Positions 7,234-14,871 of a DNA stretch of 43,523 bases are shown here, piece after piece. The first letter of the stretch is position 1. Each line of letters begins with the position of its first letter. The translations under genes and the position numbers were made by a program. The DNA comes from Nitrospirota bacterium (lineage in GTDB: Bacteria > Nitrospirota > Nitrospiria > Nitrospirales > Nitrospiraceae), in assembly GCA_020027965.1 (NCBI GenBank), contig JAHRHE010000008.1, forward strand, positions 1 through 43,523. Direction: 5' to 3'. The notes under the pieces are model-generated. The model had not been told where the DNA came from, searched no databases, and saw only the letters and a program-made list of their open reading frames with translations.

Positions 7234-8673
7234 ATGACCGCGGCCCGTCCATTTCTCATCGGTGACCGGTGGCGCCAGAGTTCCGCGACGGCCTCGGTCG
7301 TGAACCCCTACGACCGGAGTATCGTGGCGGAAGTCTGCCTCGCGGGCAAGTCCGATGCGGAGGAGGCCATCCAGACGTCGGTCACAGCCTTTGCGACCAT
7401 GAGACGGCTGCCGGCCCACGTCCGGGCGACCGCGCTGAGCACGATCGCAGCGGGGCTCACCACGCGACGTGACGAGATCGCGCGGACCATGACGGCAGAG
7501 TCGGGCAAGCCGATCACCGACGCGCGGCGAGAGGTGACCCGTGCGATTCAAACCTTCACGGTGGCCGCGGAGGAAGCCAAGCGCATCCCGGGCGAGGTGG
7601 TCCCGCTGGACCTGACGCCAGGGCTCGACACGTACCTCGGGATCGCACGCCGGTTTCCCATCGGGCCGGTGCTGGGCATCACGCCGTTTAACTTCCCTCT
7701 GAACCTCGTGGCGCACAAGGTAGCCCCCTGTCTGGCCGCCGGGAATCCAATTGTGGTGAAGCCCGCCCCGCAGACGCCGCTCACAGCCCTGATCCTGGGA
7801 GAGGTCATTCTGGAGTCGGGCCTTCCAGCGGGGGCCATCAGCGTCCTGCCGTGCGACAACCGCGTGGCCGAGGAGATGGTGGCGGATCCTCGGTTCAAAC
7901 TCCTCAGCTTCACCGGCAGCGCCGCCGTGGGGTGGATGCTCAAAGCCAAATGCGGCAAGAAGCGAGTCGTGCTGGAACTGGGCGGTAACGCGGGTGTGAT
8001 CATCGAACCGGATGCCGATCTGGAGCTGGCGGCCCAGCGGTGCGCGACCGGGGGATATGTGTATTCCGGGCAGACCTGTATCTCCGTGCAACGCATCTTC
8101 ATTCAAGAGACGGTCTATGACCGGTTTCTGGAGCAGTTCCTCAGTCGAGTCTGGGCGCTCCGGACGGGAAACCCCAAGGACGAGGAGACGGTGATCGGAC
8201 CGCTGATCGACGAGCGGGCGGCCCGTCGCGTCGAGGAGTGGATCGGGGAAGCCGTCGCGCAAGGGGCCAAGGTCCTGGCCGGCGGGAAGCGGTCCGGAGC
8301 GGTCGTGGATGCTACGGTGTTGGCCGACGTCACGCCGGCCATGAAGGTCTCGTGCCAGGAGGTCTTCGGCCCCGTCGTGACCGTGAGCCGCTATAGGCGG
8401 CTTGAAGAGGCGATTGCCGCGTTGAATGATTCTGACTACGGCCTCCAGGCCGGGCTGTTCACCCAAGACGTAGACCGGATCTTTGCGGCCTATCGTAACT
8501 TGGACGTCGGGACGGTCCTGGCCAACGAGATCCCGACCTTTCGGGCCGACCACATGCCCTATGGCGGTGTGAAGGATTCGGGCCTCGGCCGGGAGGGAGT
8601 CCGGTACGCCATTGAAGAGATGACCGAGGTGAAGCTCCTGGTGTTGAACACAAAACCTCCCGAGCGCGTGTGA
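7234..8673 (+). CDS. NAD(P)-dependent aldehyde dehydrogenase
   Basis: A 479-residue member of the aldehyde dehydrogenase superfamily, which oxidises aldehydes to acids (or acyl groups) with NAD(P)+. Catalytic residues are visible: E248 in VVLELGGNAGV and C282 in YSGQTCISVQRI, with the family's usual 34-residue spacing. Other hallmarks are TPFNFPLNLVAHKVAPCLAA, FTGSAAVGW, and the C-terminal QEVFGPVVTVSRY. The ATG at 7234 was chosen over an upstream in-frame ATG at 7129, which overlaps the zinc-ribbon gene; a GAGAGG site lies just before 7234. The substrate is not fixed by sequence. The 'RAATRREVTRAIQTF' region resembles lactaldehyde/glyceraldehyde-3-phosphate-type ALDHs. The polyamine genes nearby make an aminoaldehyde such as 4-aminobutanal another possibility. 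Confidence 0.93.
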   Translation: MTAARPFLIGDRWRQSSATASVVNPYDRSIVAEVCLAGKSDAEEAIQTSVTAFATMRRLPAHVRATALSTIAAGLTTRRDEIARTMTAESGKPITDARREVTRAIQTFTVAAEEAKRIPGEVVPLDLTPGLDTYLGIARRFPIGPVLGITPFNFPLNLVAHKVAPCLAAGNPIVVKPAPQTPLTALILGEVILESGLPAGAISVLPCDNRVAEEMVADPRFKLLSFTGSAAVGWMLKAKCGKKRVVLELGGNAGVIIEPDADLELAAQRCATGGYVYSGQTCISVQRIFIQETVYDRFLEQFLSRVWALRTGNPKDEETVIGPLIDERAARRVEEWIGEAVAQGAKVLAGGKRSGAVVDATVLADVTPAMKVSCQEVFGPVVTVSRYRRLEEAIAALNDSDYGLQAGLFTQDVDRIFAAYRNLDVGTVLANEIPTFRADHMPYGGVKDSGLGREGVRYAIEEMTEVKLLVLNTKPPERV

Positions 8674-8760
8674 GCGCTCGGCCTGCTGTCCATCCCGGCG
8701 CTGGTGTCGCTGCCCGGGACCCGCCCGGCTCCCCCCGAAAAAAAATCTCGCGTGACCATA

Positions 8761-8789
8761 TTGCGGAAAAGCCGGCAAATTGGTACAAC
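8761..8789 (+). promoter_or_regulatory. Putative promoter for the arginine decarboxylase gene
   Basis: TTGCGG (8761-8766), a 17-base spacer and TACAAC (8784-8789). A large palindrome (8803-8843) lies immediately downstream in the presumed leader. Confidence 0.4.
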
Positions 8790-8802
8790 TGCGACGGCGT
8801 CG

Positions 8803-8843
8803 CACGGGGACAGTCCCCACGCGGGAGGGGGACTGTCCCCGTG
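8803..8843. repeat. Perfect 16-base inverted repeat (hairpin) in the leader of pdaD
   Basis: CACGGGGACAGTCCCC (8803-8818) is the exact complement of 8828-8843, with a 9-base loop. Each arm is itself partly palindromic (GGGGACAGTCCCC). There is no T-run after it, so it is not a standard terminator. It could be a mobile palindromic repeat or an RNA structure in the 5' leader. Confidence 0.6.
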
Positions 8844-8936
8844 GGATGCAAAGCGACAGGTGGTGAGAGGCAATCACGGCACGATCCCTGAGAAGGCCAC
8901 GCTCCGGGGAAGCGCTGTGCGGCCAATGGAGGCACG

Positions 8937-9530
8937 ATGGTTCCAACCCACATGTTTCTGACGAGAGGCGTCGGGGTGCACCGGGAGAAGCTGGCATCGT
9001 TTGAGGAAGCGCTGCGCGGCGCGGGGATCGCGTACTGCAATCTGGTCAGCGTGTCGTCGATTCTTCCTCCCGCCTGCAAGATCATCCCGCGTAAGATAGG
9101 GGAGGCGCTCCTCAACCCGGGCGAGATCACCTATTGCGTGATGGCGCGGAGCGAAACCAACGAGCGCAATCGTCTCATCTCCGCCTCCATCGGGCTCGCG
9201 ATCCCGACCGACCGGCACACCTACGGGTACCTCTCTGAACACCATGCCTACGGTGAGACGGACGAAGAATCGGGCGAGTACACGGAAGACCTGGCGGCTC
9301 AGATGCTGGCGACGACACTGGGGATCGAATTCGATCCCAACATCGCGTGGAAGGAGCGGGAACAGGTGTTCAAGATGGGCGGGAAGATCGTCCGCACGTT
9401 GAACATCACCCAGTCGGCGATCGGGAAAGCGAATCGGTGGACGACCGTCGTCGCCCTGGCGGTGTTCATCCCTCTCGAGAACGTCCCGAAAAAGCTGCGG
9501 CTCCGAGGCCAGACAAAGTCGCAGGAATAG
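8937..9530 (+). CDS. pdaD: Pyruvoyl-dependent arginine decarboxylase
   Basis: A 197-residue enzyme that converts arginine to agmatine and CO2. The proenzyme cleaves itself between two serines, and the second becomes the pyruvoyl cofactor. The site is visible as [11 protein letters not shown] with S40-S41. Other family features are [23 protein letters not shown], the ASIGLAIP segment and SEHHAYGE. Length and layout fit the archaeal/chlamydial PdaD family. A GGAGG site lies 4 bases before the ATG. The next gene is an agmatinase-family hydrolase, giving arginine to agmatine to putrescine. A deoxyhypusine-synthase-like gene lies 3 kb upstream. This route replaces the usual PLP-dependent SpeA. Confidence 0.93.
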   Translation: MVPTHMFLTRGVGVHREKLASFEEALRGAGIAYCNLVSVSSILPPACKIIPRKIGEALLNPGEITYCVMARSETNERNRLISASIGLAIPTDRHTYGYLSEHHAYGETDEESGEYTEDLAAQMLATTLGIEFDPNIAWKEREQVFKMGGKIVRTLNITQSAIGKANRWTTVVALAVFIPLENVPKKLRLRGQTKSQE

Positions 9531-9584
9531 CGAGTCAGCGTATGGGAAGGGTTGCGGTCGCATGATCGGCTTCAGAGGGAGGGC

Positions 9585-10517
9585 ATGACGCTCCCTGACG
9601 GATGGCTCGGCGCGGAGCAGAATTTTCTCGGCATCGAGGAGCCCTGGTGCCACCCGGAGCACGCGGGGGTCTACGTGCTGCCCGCGCCTTACGAGCACAC
9701 TTCCAGTTATGTGCAAGGATCGGATCGCGGGCCATCGGCGATCATTGAAGCGTCCCGCCAGGTAGAGCTTTATGACGAAACTCTCGGCTCCGAAACGTAC
9801 CGTGAATGGGGTGGGGTGGCCACGCGAGCACCGCTAGACCTGGCGGGGAAAATCGACCGGGAGGCCGTCCACGCAATCGAGAAGATGGTTCAGCGCCACG
9901 TGGACCCGGCTCGGTTTCTCGTCACGTTGACCGGCGAACATACGGGAGCGCTCGGGGCCATCCGGGCTCATGCCAGACGGTTCCGTGATCTGTGCGTCGT
10001 GCAGGTTGATGCGCACGGAGACCTCCGGCAGGCCTACCAGAACAACCCGTACAGCCATGCGAGCGTGATGGCGCGTGTCGTGGAGGACGGCCTTCCGCTG
10101 GTCCAGGTCGGCATCCGATCCGTATCACCCGAAGAAATCGATCTGATCCGTCGCACCAAGACCATCGCGACGTTTTTCGCTTCGCAAATTCTGGATCCGT
10201 CCGGACCCTACGAAGGCCGTGCCGCGCGGTGGGTCCCGGAGGTGGTCAAGGCCTGCAGGGGCCCGGTCTATCTGACGTTCGACTGCGACGGCCTGGATGC
10301 GTCACTCGTGCCGGCCCTGGGGACCCCGGAGCCCGGAGGGCTCGGCTGGTACGACACCCTCGCGATGGTGACGGCGCTGGCTGAGGGGCCGGGCATCATC
10401 GGCATGGATGTGAGCGAGATCGCTCCGATCGAGGGCCTGGTCGCGCCCCAATTCGCCATTGCGAGGCTCATCTACCGGATTCTGGGCCGGGTGCGGGCCG
10501 GTCGTCGCGTCCACTAG
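9585..10517 (+). CDS. speB: Agmatinase / ureohydrolase family protein
   Basis: A 310-residue arginase-agmatinase-fold hydrolase. Metal ligands are visible: H119 in LTGEHTGALGAI, D142-A-H144-G-D146 in QVDAHGDL, and D233-C-D235 in LTFDCDGLDAS. These bind the two Mn2+ ions that activate water on the guanidinium group. The usual GGDHS is changed to TGEHT and DP to DAS after the DxD, common in divergent agmatinases. The ATG at 9585 is favoured by AGGGAGG just upstream; a TTG at 9552 is in frame but lacks a site. Directly following the arginine decarboxylase, it most likely converts agmatine to putrescine and urea. The TAG stop lies in the left end of a palindromic element. Confidence 0.88.
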   Translation: MTLPDGWLGAEQNFLGIEEPWCHPEHAGVYVLPAPYEHTSSYVQGSDRGPSAIIEASRQVELYDETLGSETYREWGGVATRAPLDLAGKIDREAVHAIEKMVQRHVDPARFLVTLTGEHTGALGAIRAHARRFRDLCVVQVDAHGDLRQAYQNNPYSHASVMARVVEDGLPLVQVGIRSVSPEEIDLIRRTKTIATFFASQILDPSGPYEGRAARWVPEVVKACRGPVYLTFDCDGLDASLVPALGTPEPGGLGWYDTLAMVTALAEGPGIIGMDVSEIAPIEGLVAPQFAIARLIYRILGRVRAGRRVH

Positions 10518-10760
10518 CCCGGATCGTCCATGAATATCTACTGCGGCATCCGATTCTCTCGTGGGGTGCCCATTGCTCCCAGAAATGCAATGGGCCATGC
10601 GCTTTTCTCAGTACTGTATGTGGTCACCGTACCGATCACCCGTTGCACTTCAGGGAGCAACGGGTCCCCGGTACGCCTGCGTCGGCCTCACTTGCGAGAA
10701 GCACCGGCGGACTTCGGCCTCGTTTGCCTCGCGACGACATTCATGCATAATCCGGGCTAG
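10514..10760. repeat. Palindromic insertion element, copy 2
   Basis: Ends are an 11-base inverted repeat: CTAGCCCGGAT at 10514-10524 and its complement at 10750-10760. CATGAAT follows four bases further in on both sides. Shared with copy 1 (1060-1237): ATCTACTGCGGC after the left end, CCTGCGTCG and CTTGCGAG in the middle, and CTTCGG..CCTCGCGACGACATTC before the right end. This copy also carries two similar hairpins, CCCATTGC/GCAATGGG (10569-10594) and CCCGTTGC/GCAACGGG (10639-10664), absent from copy 1. The element supplies the stop codon of the upstream gene. It is non-coding. Confidence 0.7.
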
Positions 10761-10798
10761 CCCCCGACTTTCACCAACATTGCCAGCGTCACCATCGT

Positions 10799-11635
10799 AT
10801 GCCTTCGGCTCGAGTGCATCAGCGCCTCTCTAGCCGGTCCTCGGCAACCGGGAGCCGGTCTGTGCCAGCCGGTGCGGGTCAGGGAGCGTCCATCCGCATC
10901 AACAAGTTCTTCACCCGGCAGGGCGCCTGTTCGAGACGAGAGGCCGATGCCTTGATCGAAGAAAAGCGGGTCCGGATCAACGGGCGCCTGGCTGTGCTGG
11001 GCGACCGGGTCGGGCCGCAGGACGTGATCACGAAGGATGGGGTGGTGGTGCCCTGGGGCAATCCGCCCGTCTACATCAAATTTCACAAACCCCTTGGGGT
11101 GACTACCACCACGGAATTGGGCGTGCCCGGCAACATCATCGCGTATGTGGGACATCCGCAGCGGATCTTTCCCATCGGCCGGCTGGACAAGGACTCCTCC
11201 GGCTTGATGTTGTTGACCAACGATGGGGACATCGTGAATGAGATCCTTCGCGCCGAGCATCAGCATGAGAGGGAGTATCTCGTTCGGCTCGACCGGCCGT
11301 ATGAGGAGACCTTTCTGGCATGCATGGCGCGCGGCGTCGTGATCCTGGGCAGGCTCACGCGCCCGTGCCGCCTCACTCGCACCGGGCCGCGTGAGTTCCG
11401 GATCATCCTCACGGAGGGTCGCAATCGGCAGATCCGGCGGATGTGCCAGGCGCTGGGCTATCGGGTCACCGCGCTGCACCGGACCAGGATCATGAGTATT
11501 GCGCTCGGGCGGTTGCCGGTCGGGCGGTGGACAAACCTGTCCGACCAGGAGCGTGCCGAGCTGTTCAAGGCCTTGCGGCGTGTCTCACAGACGATCACCC
11601 CGACCACGCAAGGAGGAGCTGGCCGTGATGCATGA
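10799..11635 (+). CDS. rluF: 23S rRNA pseudouridine synthase, RluF/RsuA family
   Basis: A 278-residue protein. An S4 RNA-binding domain (about residues 33-80: IRINKFFTRQGACSRREADALIEEKRVRING) precedes the catalytic domain. The catalytic Asp is D130 in FPIGRLDKDSSGLMLLTNDGD. The C-terminal block EGRNRQIRRMCQALGYRV..L.RTRIMSIALGRLPVGRW closely follows E. coli RluF, which makes pseudouridine 2604 in 23S rRNA; RsuA and RluB are related alternatives. The first ~30 residues are Ser/Arg-rich and not part of the fold. Its stop overlaps the start of the next gene by 8 bases. Confidence 0.9.
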   Translation: MPSARVHQRLSSRSSATGSRSVPAGAGQGASIRINKFFTRQGACSRREADALIEEKRVRINGRLAVLGDRVGPQDVITKDGVVVPWGNPPVYIKFHKPLGVTTTTELGVPGNIIAYVGHPQRIFPIGRLDKDSSGLMLLTNDGDIVNEILRAEHQHEREYLVRLDRPYEETFLACMARGVVILGRLTRPCRLTRTGPREFRIILTEGRNRQIRRMCQALGYRVTALHRTRIMSIALGRLPVGRWTNLSDQERAELFKALRRVSQTITPTTQGGAGRDA

Positions 11636-12485
11636 AGGCCACGTCCTTGTCCGGGTCTTCGCGGTGGCGGCTTGGGCGGCGTTGGCGGCGCTCAGTCTGA
11701 ATGGGTGTACGACCCTGCAGGACCTGATCCGGAGACCCACGGTCAAGAGCGTATCCATGCACGTAGTCGGCGTGGATTTTCAGACGCTAAAGCTGCGCTT
11801 CGACGTGGGGGTGGAGAATGGCAGCTCAGGAACCCTGATGATTGCAGGGTATGACTACGACCTGCACATCGAAGGGCGCCCATTCCTGAACGGCATGTCG
11901 GACGAGGGGATCGAGCTGAAACCCCGCTCGGTCACGACCATCCCGGTTCCCGTCGTGATCCCATTCTCGGACCTTGTGAAGACGCTGGATTCGCTGAAAC
12001 CGCGCCAGGACGTCGCGTATGACCTCGCGGTCGCCCTGATGGTCAAGACGGGGCTGGGAAACTTCCGATTGCCGTTGCAGAAGGAAGGACGCCTCCCTGT
12101 CCTCACGCTGCCCCAAGTGCGGTTGCAAGGCGTCAAGATGGATGCGCTGACGTTGAAGGGCGCCTCCCTCGAGGTTGCGGTCGAGATTGCGACCTCGCCT
12201 CAACCGGCCATCGCCTTGACCAACCTCACGTACGCGCTGACGTTCAACGAGGCGAAGGTGGCGGCCGGCACGGTCGCGCCGGAGCCCGCGACAGGCAAGG
12301 GTGCGCAACTCGTTCGGATTCCTGTCCACCTGGACATCCCGAGCGTACGGTCCATCCTGGGATCCGGCTCATCGGGGCAGGAGCGGGTCACCGTCAAGCT
12401 GACCGGGGAGGCCAACTTCACGTCTCCCTATGGCACGCTTACCTTGCCGTTTACGCAGACGGGAAGGCTCCTCCCGAGCAGATAG
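11628..12485 (+). CDS. LEA14/WHy-domain lipoprotein
   Basis: A 285-residue lipoprotein. The leader VRVFAVAAWAALAALSLNGC ends at a lipobox Cys (residue 28). Two repeats of a beta-sandwich follow, each beginning with a strand plus 'LKLRFDVGVENGSSGTLMIAGYDYDL' or 'LEVAVEIATSPQPAIALTNLTYAL', the hallmark of late-embryogenesis-abundant LEA14 (WHy) domains. In bacteria these often sit on periplasmic lipoproteins of unknown, possibly protective, role. The start is fixed by AGGAGGAG (11611-11618); ATG 11628 or GTG 11625 both fit. The gene overlaps the end of the pseudouridine synthase gene, so translation is probably coupled. Confidence 0.85.
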   Translation: MHEGHVLVRVFAVAAWAALAALSLNGCTTLQDLIRRPTVKSVSMHVVGVDFQTLKLRFDVGVENGSSGTLMIAGYDYDLHIEGRPFLNGMSDEGIELKPRSVTTIPVPVVIPFSDLVKTLDSLKPRQDVAYDLAVALMVKTGLGNFRLPLQKEGRLPVLTLPQVRLQGVKMDALTLKGASLEVAVEIATSPQPAIALTNLTYALTFNEAKVAAGTVAPEPATGKGAQLVRIPVHLDIPSVRSILGSGSSGQERVTVKLTGEANFTSPYGTLTLPFTQTGRLLPSR

Positions 12486-12510
12486 GCGTCCGCTGAAGAA
12501 TGCCGAGGTG

Positions 12511-13296
12511 TTAGTCGCGCCGCAGCAGGGGGTCGGTGGGCTCCATCGGGAGCTGGACGGGCGATTCTCGCTCGGGGTGCTCGTCCCGACTGGAGGGCTG
12601 CGGGCCTGACGCCCGCTGCGCCGGCGCCCTGGTGATGAACAGATTGAGCAGCGCGATCAGGAAGCCTACGACGATCAGCGCGGCACTGTTTGTACGGATG
12701 ATCTTCGTCCCCTCATCCCGCTTGTCCTTGGCGACTTCAGCCACGGTCTCCAGCAGGTGGTCCAGGGCGAGACTGACCTGAATCAGCTTCGACCCCCCAA
12801 TCTCGGCCGCATTGAACTCAGCCTTGATTCGAAGCTCCGTGGCTTCCTGCGGGGTGGCGGCGACCCACAACTGGTTGAGCAGCGCGATGGTCCGGCTGGC
12901 GGCTGAGAAGTAGGCATCGAGACTGTCCCGCACCGCCTGGATGTCCTCGGGTTCGCTGCGGCCGCTCCGGGAGACACGTAAGCTGGCGGCGGCGTACCGG
13001 TCCACGGCGTGCTGGATGCGGGCGCGCTGGTCCGGCAAGGAGGCGGTGATCAGCTCGTAATCCTGCTTCGTCTGGGCTTCCACGGCCCGGAGCACGGTGT
13101 TCCGGTACCGCATGACATCCGCGGTAATGTGGGCCAAGTCCACGGCGCCAAGGGTATACTCTGTATAGATGATGCGGAGGTCCTGATCCACCTGGCTCAG
13201 GGCCTCCGCGCTCCAAATCCCAAGCCCGGCCACCAGAACGCTGACCACGATCTGGCCCAGACTGGGCCGAATGTTCAGTCTAAATCGAGCCGCCAC
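12511..13296 (-). CDS. Membrane protein with four-helix-bundle sensor-like domain
   Basis: A 261-residue protein. A transmembrane segment near residues 14-32 (QIVVSVLVAGLGIWSAEAL), a ~170-residue all-helical periplasmic region, and a second transmembrane segment near residues 205-224 (SAALIVVGFLIALLNLFI) leave a short cytoplasmic tail. The helical region (ITADVMRYRNTVLRAVEAQTKQ, AVRDSLDAYFSAASRTIALLNQL) resembles the 4HB_MCP ligand-binding domain of chemoreceptors. No HAMP, methyl-accepting, kinase or cyclase output domain follows; the tail is proline/charge-rich and ends PLLRRD. It is therefore either a truncated sensor or an accessory membrane protein. It is convergent with the LEA lipoprotein gene. 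Confidence 0.65.
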   Translation of the reverse strand: MAARFRLNIRPSLGQIVVSVLVAGLGIWSAEALSQVDQDLRIIYTEYTLGAVDLAHITADVMRYRNTVLRAVEAQTKQDYELITASLPDQRARIQHAVDRYAAASLRVSRSGRSEPEDIQAVRDSLDAYFSAASRTIALLNQLWVAATPQEATELRIKAEFNAAEIGGSKLIQVSLALDHLLETVAEVAKDKRDEGTKIIRTNSAALIVVGFLIALLNLFITRAPAQRASGPQPSSRDEHPERESPVQLPMEPTDPLLRRD

Positions 13297-13474
13297 CGAC
13301 GGCCCTCCACCGTGACAGGCGATCCCTCGCCTGCAGCCATCCCATCCTGTTCGCCCCTGGAGTCTAGCAGATCAGCCGGTCCGAGAGAAGCCCCATCGGG
13401 AATGCTCACGCCCGGATGCCTAACAAGCCGAACGCAAAATCAGGGTCTTCAAGGAACCCGGGCTAGCTCACTCT

Positions 13475-13560
13475 GACCCCTTTTCCGATTTCGACCCCTT
13501 TTCCGATTTTCTCGACGACCCCTTTTCTCGACCGCGACCCCCTTTTCTCGATGACCCCGA
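13475..13560. repeat. Short tandem repeats of GACCCCTTTTC(C/T)CGA type
   Basis: Four to five units of about 18-22 bases each start with GACCCC(C)TTTTC and then CGATT or TCGA (13475, 13493, 13517, 13536, with a decayed unit at 13553). The array ends two bases before the stop codon of the minus-strand gene at 13563. It is not CRISPR-like because there are no unique spacers. It may mark the recombining downstream edge of the RHS tip/immunity locus. Confidence 0.6.
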
Positions 13561-13562
13561 CT

Positions 13563-14432
13563 TCACACGCGTGGAACCAGGATGCAATTTCTCAATGAAA
13601 TACCTGCCTGCTTCGGCTCCGAGAGCGACCATTGCTCTCTCTTAAGCGAACACTCTATCGTAAACAGTTTCTCGCCAGAACCTCTGCTCCATTCTGGATG
13701 TATATCGTAGCACGTCATCAGGAGCTCTCCCCTTCGAAGGCGAACATCCTCCCAGCGTCCCGTGATGCCAGTCGTTAACAAGATCTTACGCAGCCTTTTC
13801 CACGTTGCTGTGTTTTTAGACAACGAGCTGCGCATCAGACCCTGCGCTATTCTGGGCGCACGGCTCCCAAGTTTACGAACAACGATCTGTGACAGCAAGC
13901 GAGCAACAACCACGGCCTCGCGGGCTTGGTCGCGAACGGTGATTGCCCCCATATAGCCGTCGTGGATGTGACAGCCGACTGTCGATCCGAGTTCTACAGG
14001 CAAGGACGGGTCGCCGTAGACAAATTCAATGTTTTTCTTCTTGAACCCGTCGAACAGTTTGTAGGGGGGCATAGCACGGCTGTTTAGAAAATCGAGGGTC
14101 CCAACCCGGAGGGCCTTACGAATGCGCCTTTCGAAGCGAGGGAAATCACTCCCCGCCAGCGCAGCGTAACCACTGACCAATCGCTTGTAGTTAATGCCGG
14201 TCTTGCTCAAGTACTCGTATGCTTTCTTGCGGCGCTTCCACCCTCCCCCTTCCACGTCGCACTTGGTTATTATCACACATTGCCTTTCGATCTCTTCCCA
14301 CATCACGGAAAGGATGTCGCCTAGCGTTAGGGACCAGAAACCAATACATGATCCTGACTCAACAGGGATCAGCCCAACTCCATAGACTTGAACGCGCTTC
14401 CTCGTGGTCACTTGCCTGTCCGACATACACAT
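13563..14432 (-). CDS. Unrecognised protein downstream of the RHS tip; candidate immunity protein
   Basis: A 289-residue protein starting at ATG 14432 (or 14426), 22 bases after the RHS stop codon; the frame is open further upstream but would overlap the RHS tip. No signal peptide is present, so it is probably cytoplasmic. It is helix-rich with basic stretches (GGWKRRKKAYEYLSKTGINY, FPRFERRIRKALRVGTLDF) and a Cys/His pair (GCHIHDGYMGA). No family was recognised. Base composition is lower in GC than the flanking genes, like the RHS tip itself. Known RHS loci place the cognate immunity gene directly after the toxic tip on the same strand, so position suggests immunity. At 289 residues it is long for that role, and other functions are possible. 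Confidence 0.55.
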   Translation of the reverse strand: MCMSDRQVTTRKRVQVYGVGLIPVESGSCIGFWSLTLGDILSVMWEEIERQCVIITKCDVEGGGWKRRKKAYEYLSKTGINYKRLVSGYAALAGSDFPRFERRIRKALRVGTLDFLNSRAMPPYKLFDGFKKKNIEFVYGDPSLPVELGSTVGCHIHDGYMGAITVRDQAREAVVVARLLSQIVVRKLGSRAPRIAQGLMRSSLSKNTATWKRLRKILLTTGITGRWEDVRLRRGELLMTCYDIHPEWSRGSGEKLFTIECSLKREQWSLSEPKQAGISLRNCILVPRV

Positions 14433-14454
14433 CGCCGCCTGGATTCTGCTTGCT

Positions 14455-14871
14455 TCACAAACTGTTCGGGTCGCGGCCGCAGGTATCGACAAAGAAATTT
14501 CCTGTTATCGGATCGTAGTAGAAGCAACTGTCCCTGGGCTCTGGCAGTTGTTCTATCGAATTCGCCAATTCAAGAAAGTCCAAAAAAGCCAAGCAGACAT
14601 TGAGTCTCTTGCCAATTCTCTGCAATAGCTGCCGGTAGCGTTCACGGAGTAAAGGGTCTAACTGCTCCTTGTGACGGTTCTTTATTGAACCGTAGTTCTC
14701 CTTGAGTGGTCCCTCGGGGTTTGTTTTGTCAATCTGCACTCGACCGATATCGTTCCCGCGCTTATTAAGAATGTGCGCATTTGGATACTCGGTAATTTCC
14801 GTTCCCTTTGAGTTAACAGCCCCCTTGTCTATTCGAGCGGTATGTCGACTATCAAGGCGAACTCGTTCAGT
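14455..14871 (-). other. Variable C-terminal tip of the RHS protein (putative toxin domain)
   Basis: This encodes residues 2264-2401. In RHS proteins the part after the DPxG motif is an exchangeable effector domain. Here it begins TERVRLDSRHTARIDKGAVN and includes TEYPNAHILNKRGNDIGRV, NRHKEQLDPLLRERYRQLLQ and a Cys-containing end. The charged H/R/K/D content would suit a nuclease, but no catalytic motif is recognised. GC content drops compared with the YD-repeat region, fitting separate acquisition. Confidence 0.55.

Noticed and set aside
7099-8997. A 632-codon minus-strand frame opposite the aldehyde dehydrogenase gene
   Set aside because: The plus-strand protein has catalytic residues and complete domain structure; the antisense frame is Arg/His/Gly-rich, typical of high-GC shadows.
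13475-13560. Short repeats considered as a CRISPR or attachment site
   Set aside because: Units are contiguous without spacers, and there is no tRNA, integrase or cas gene near.
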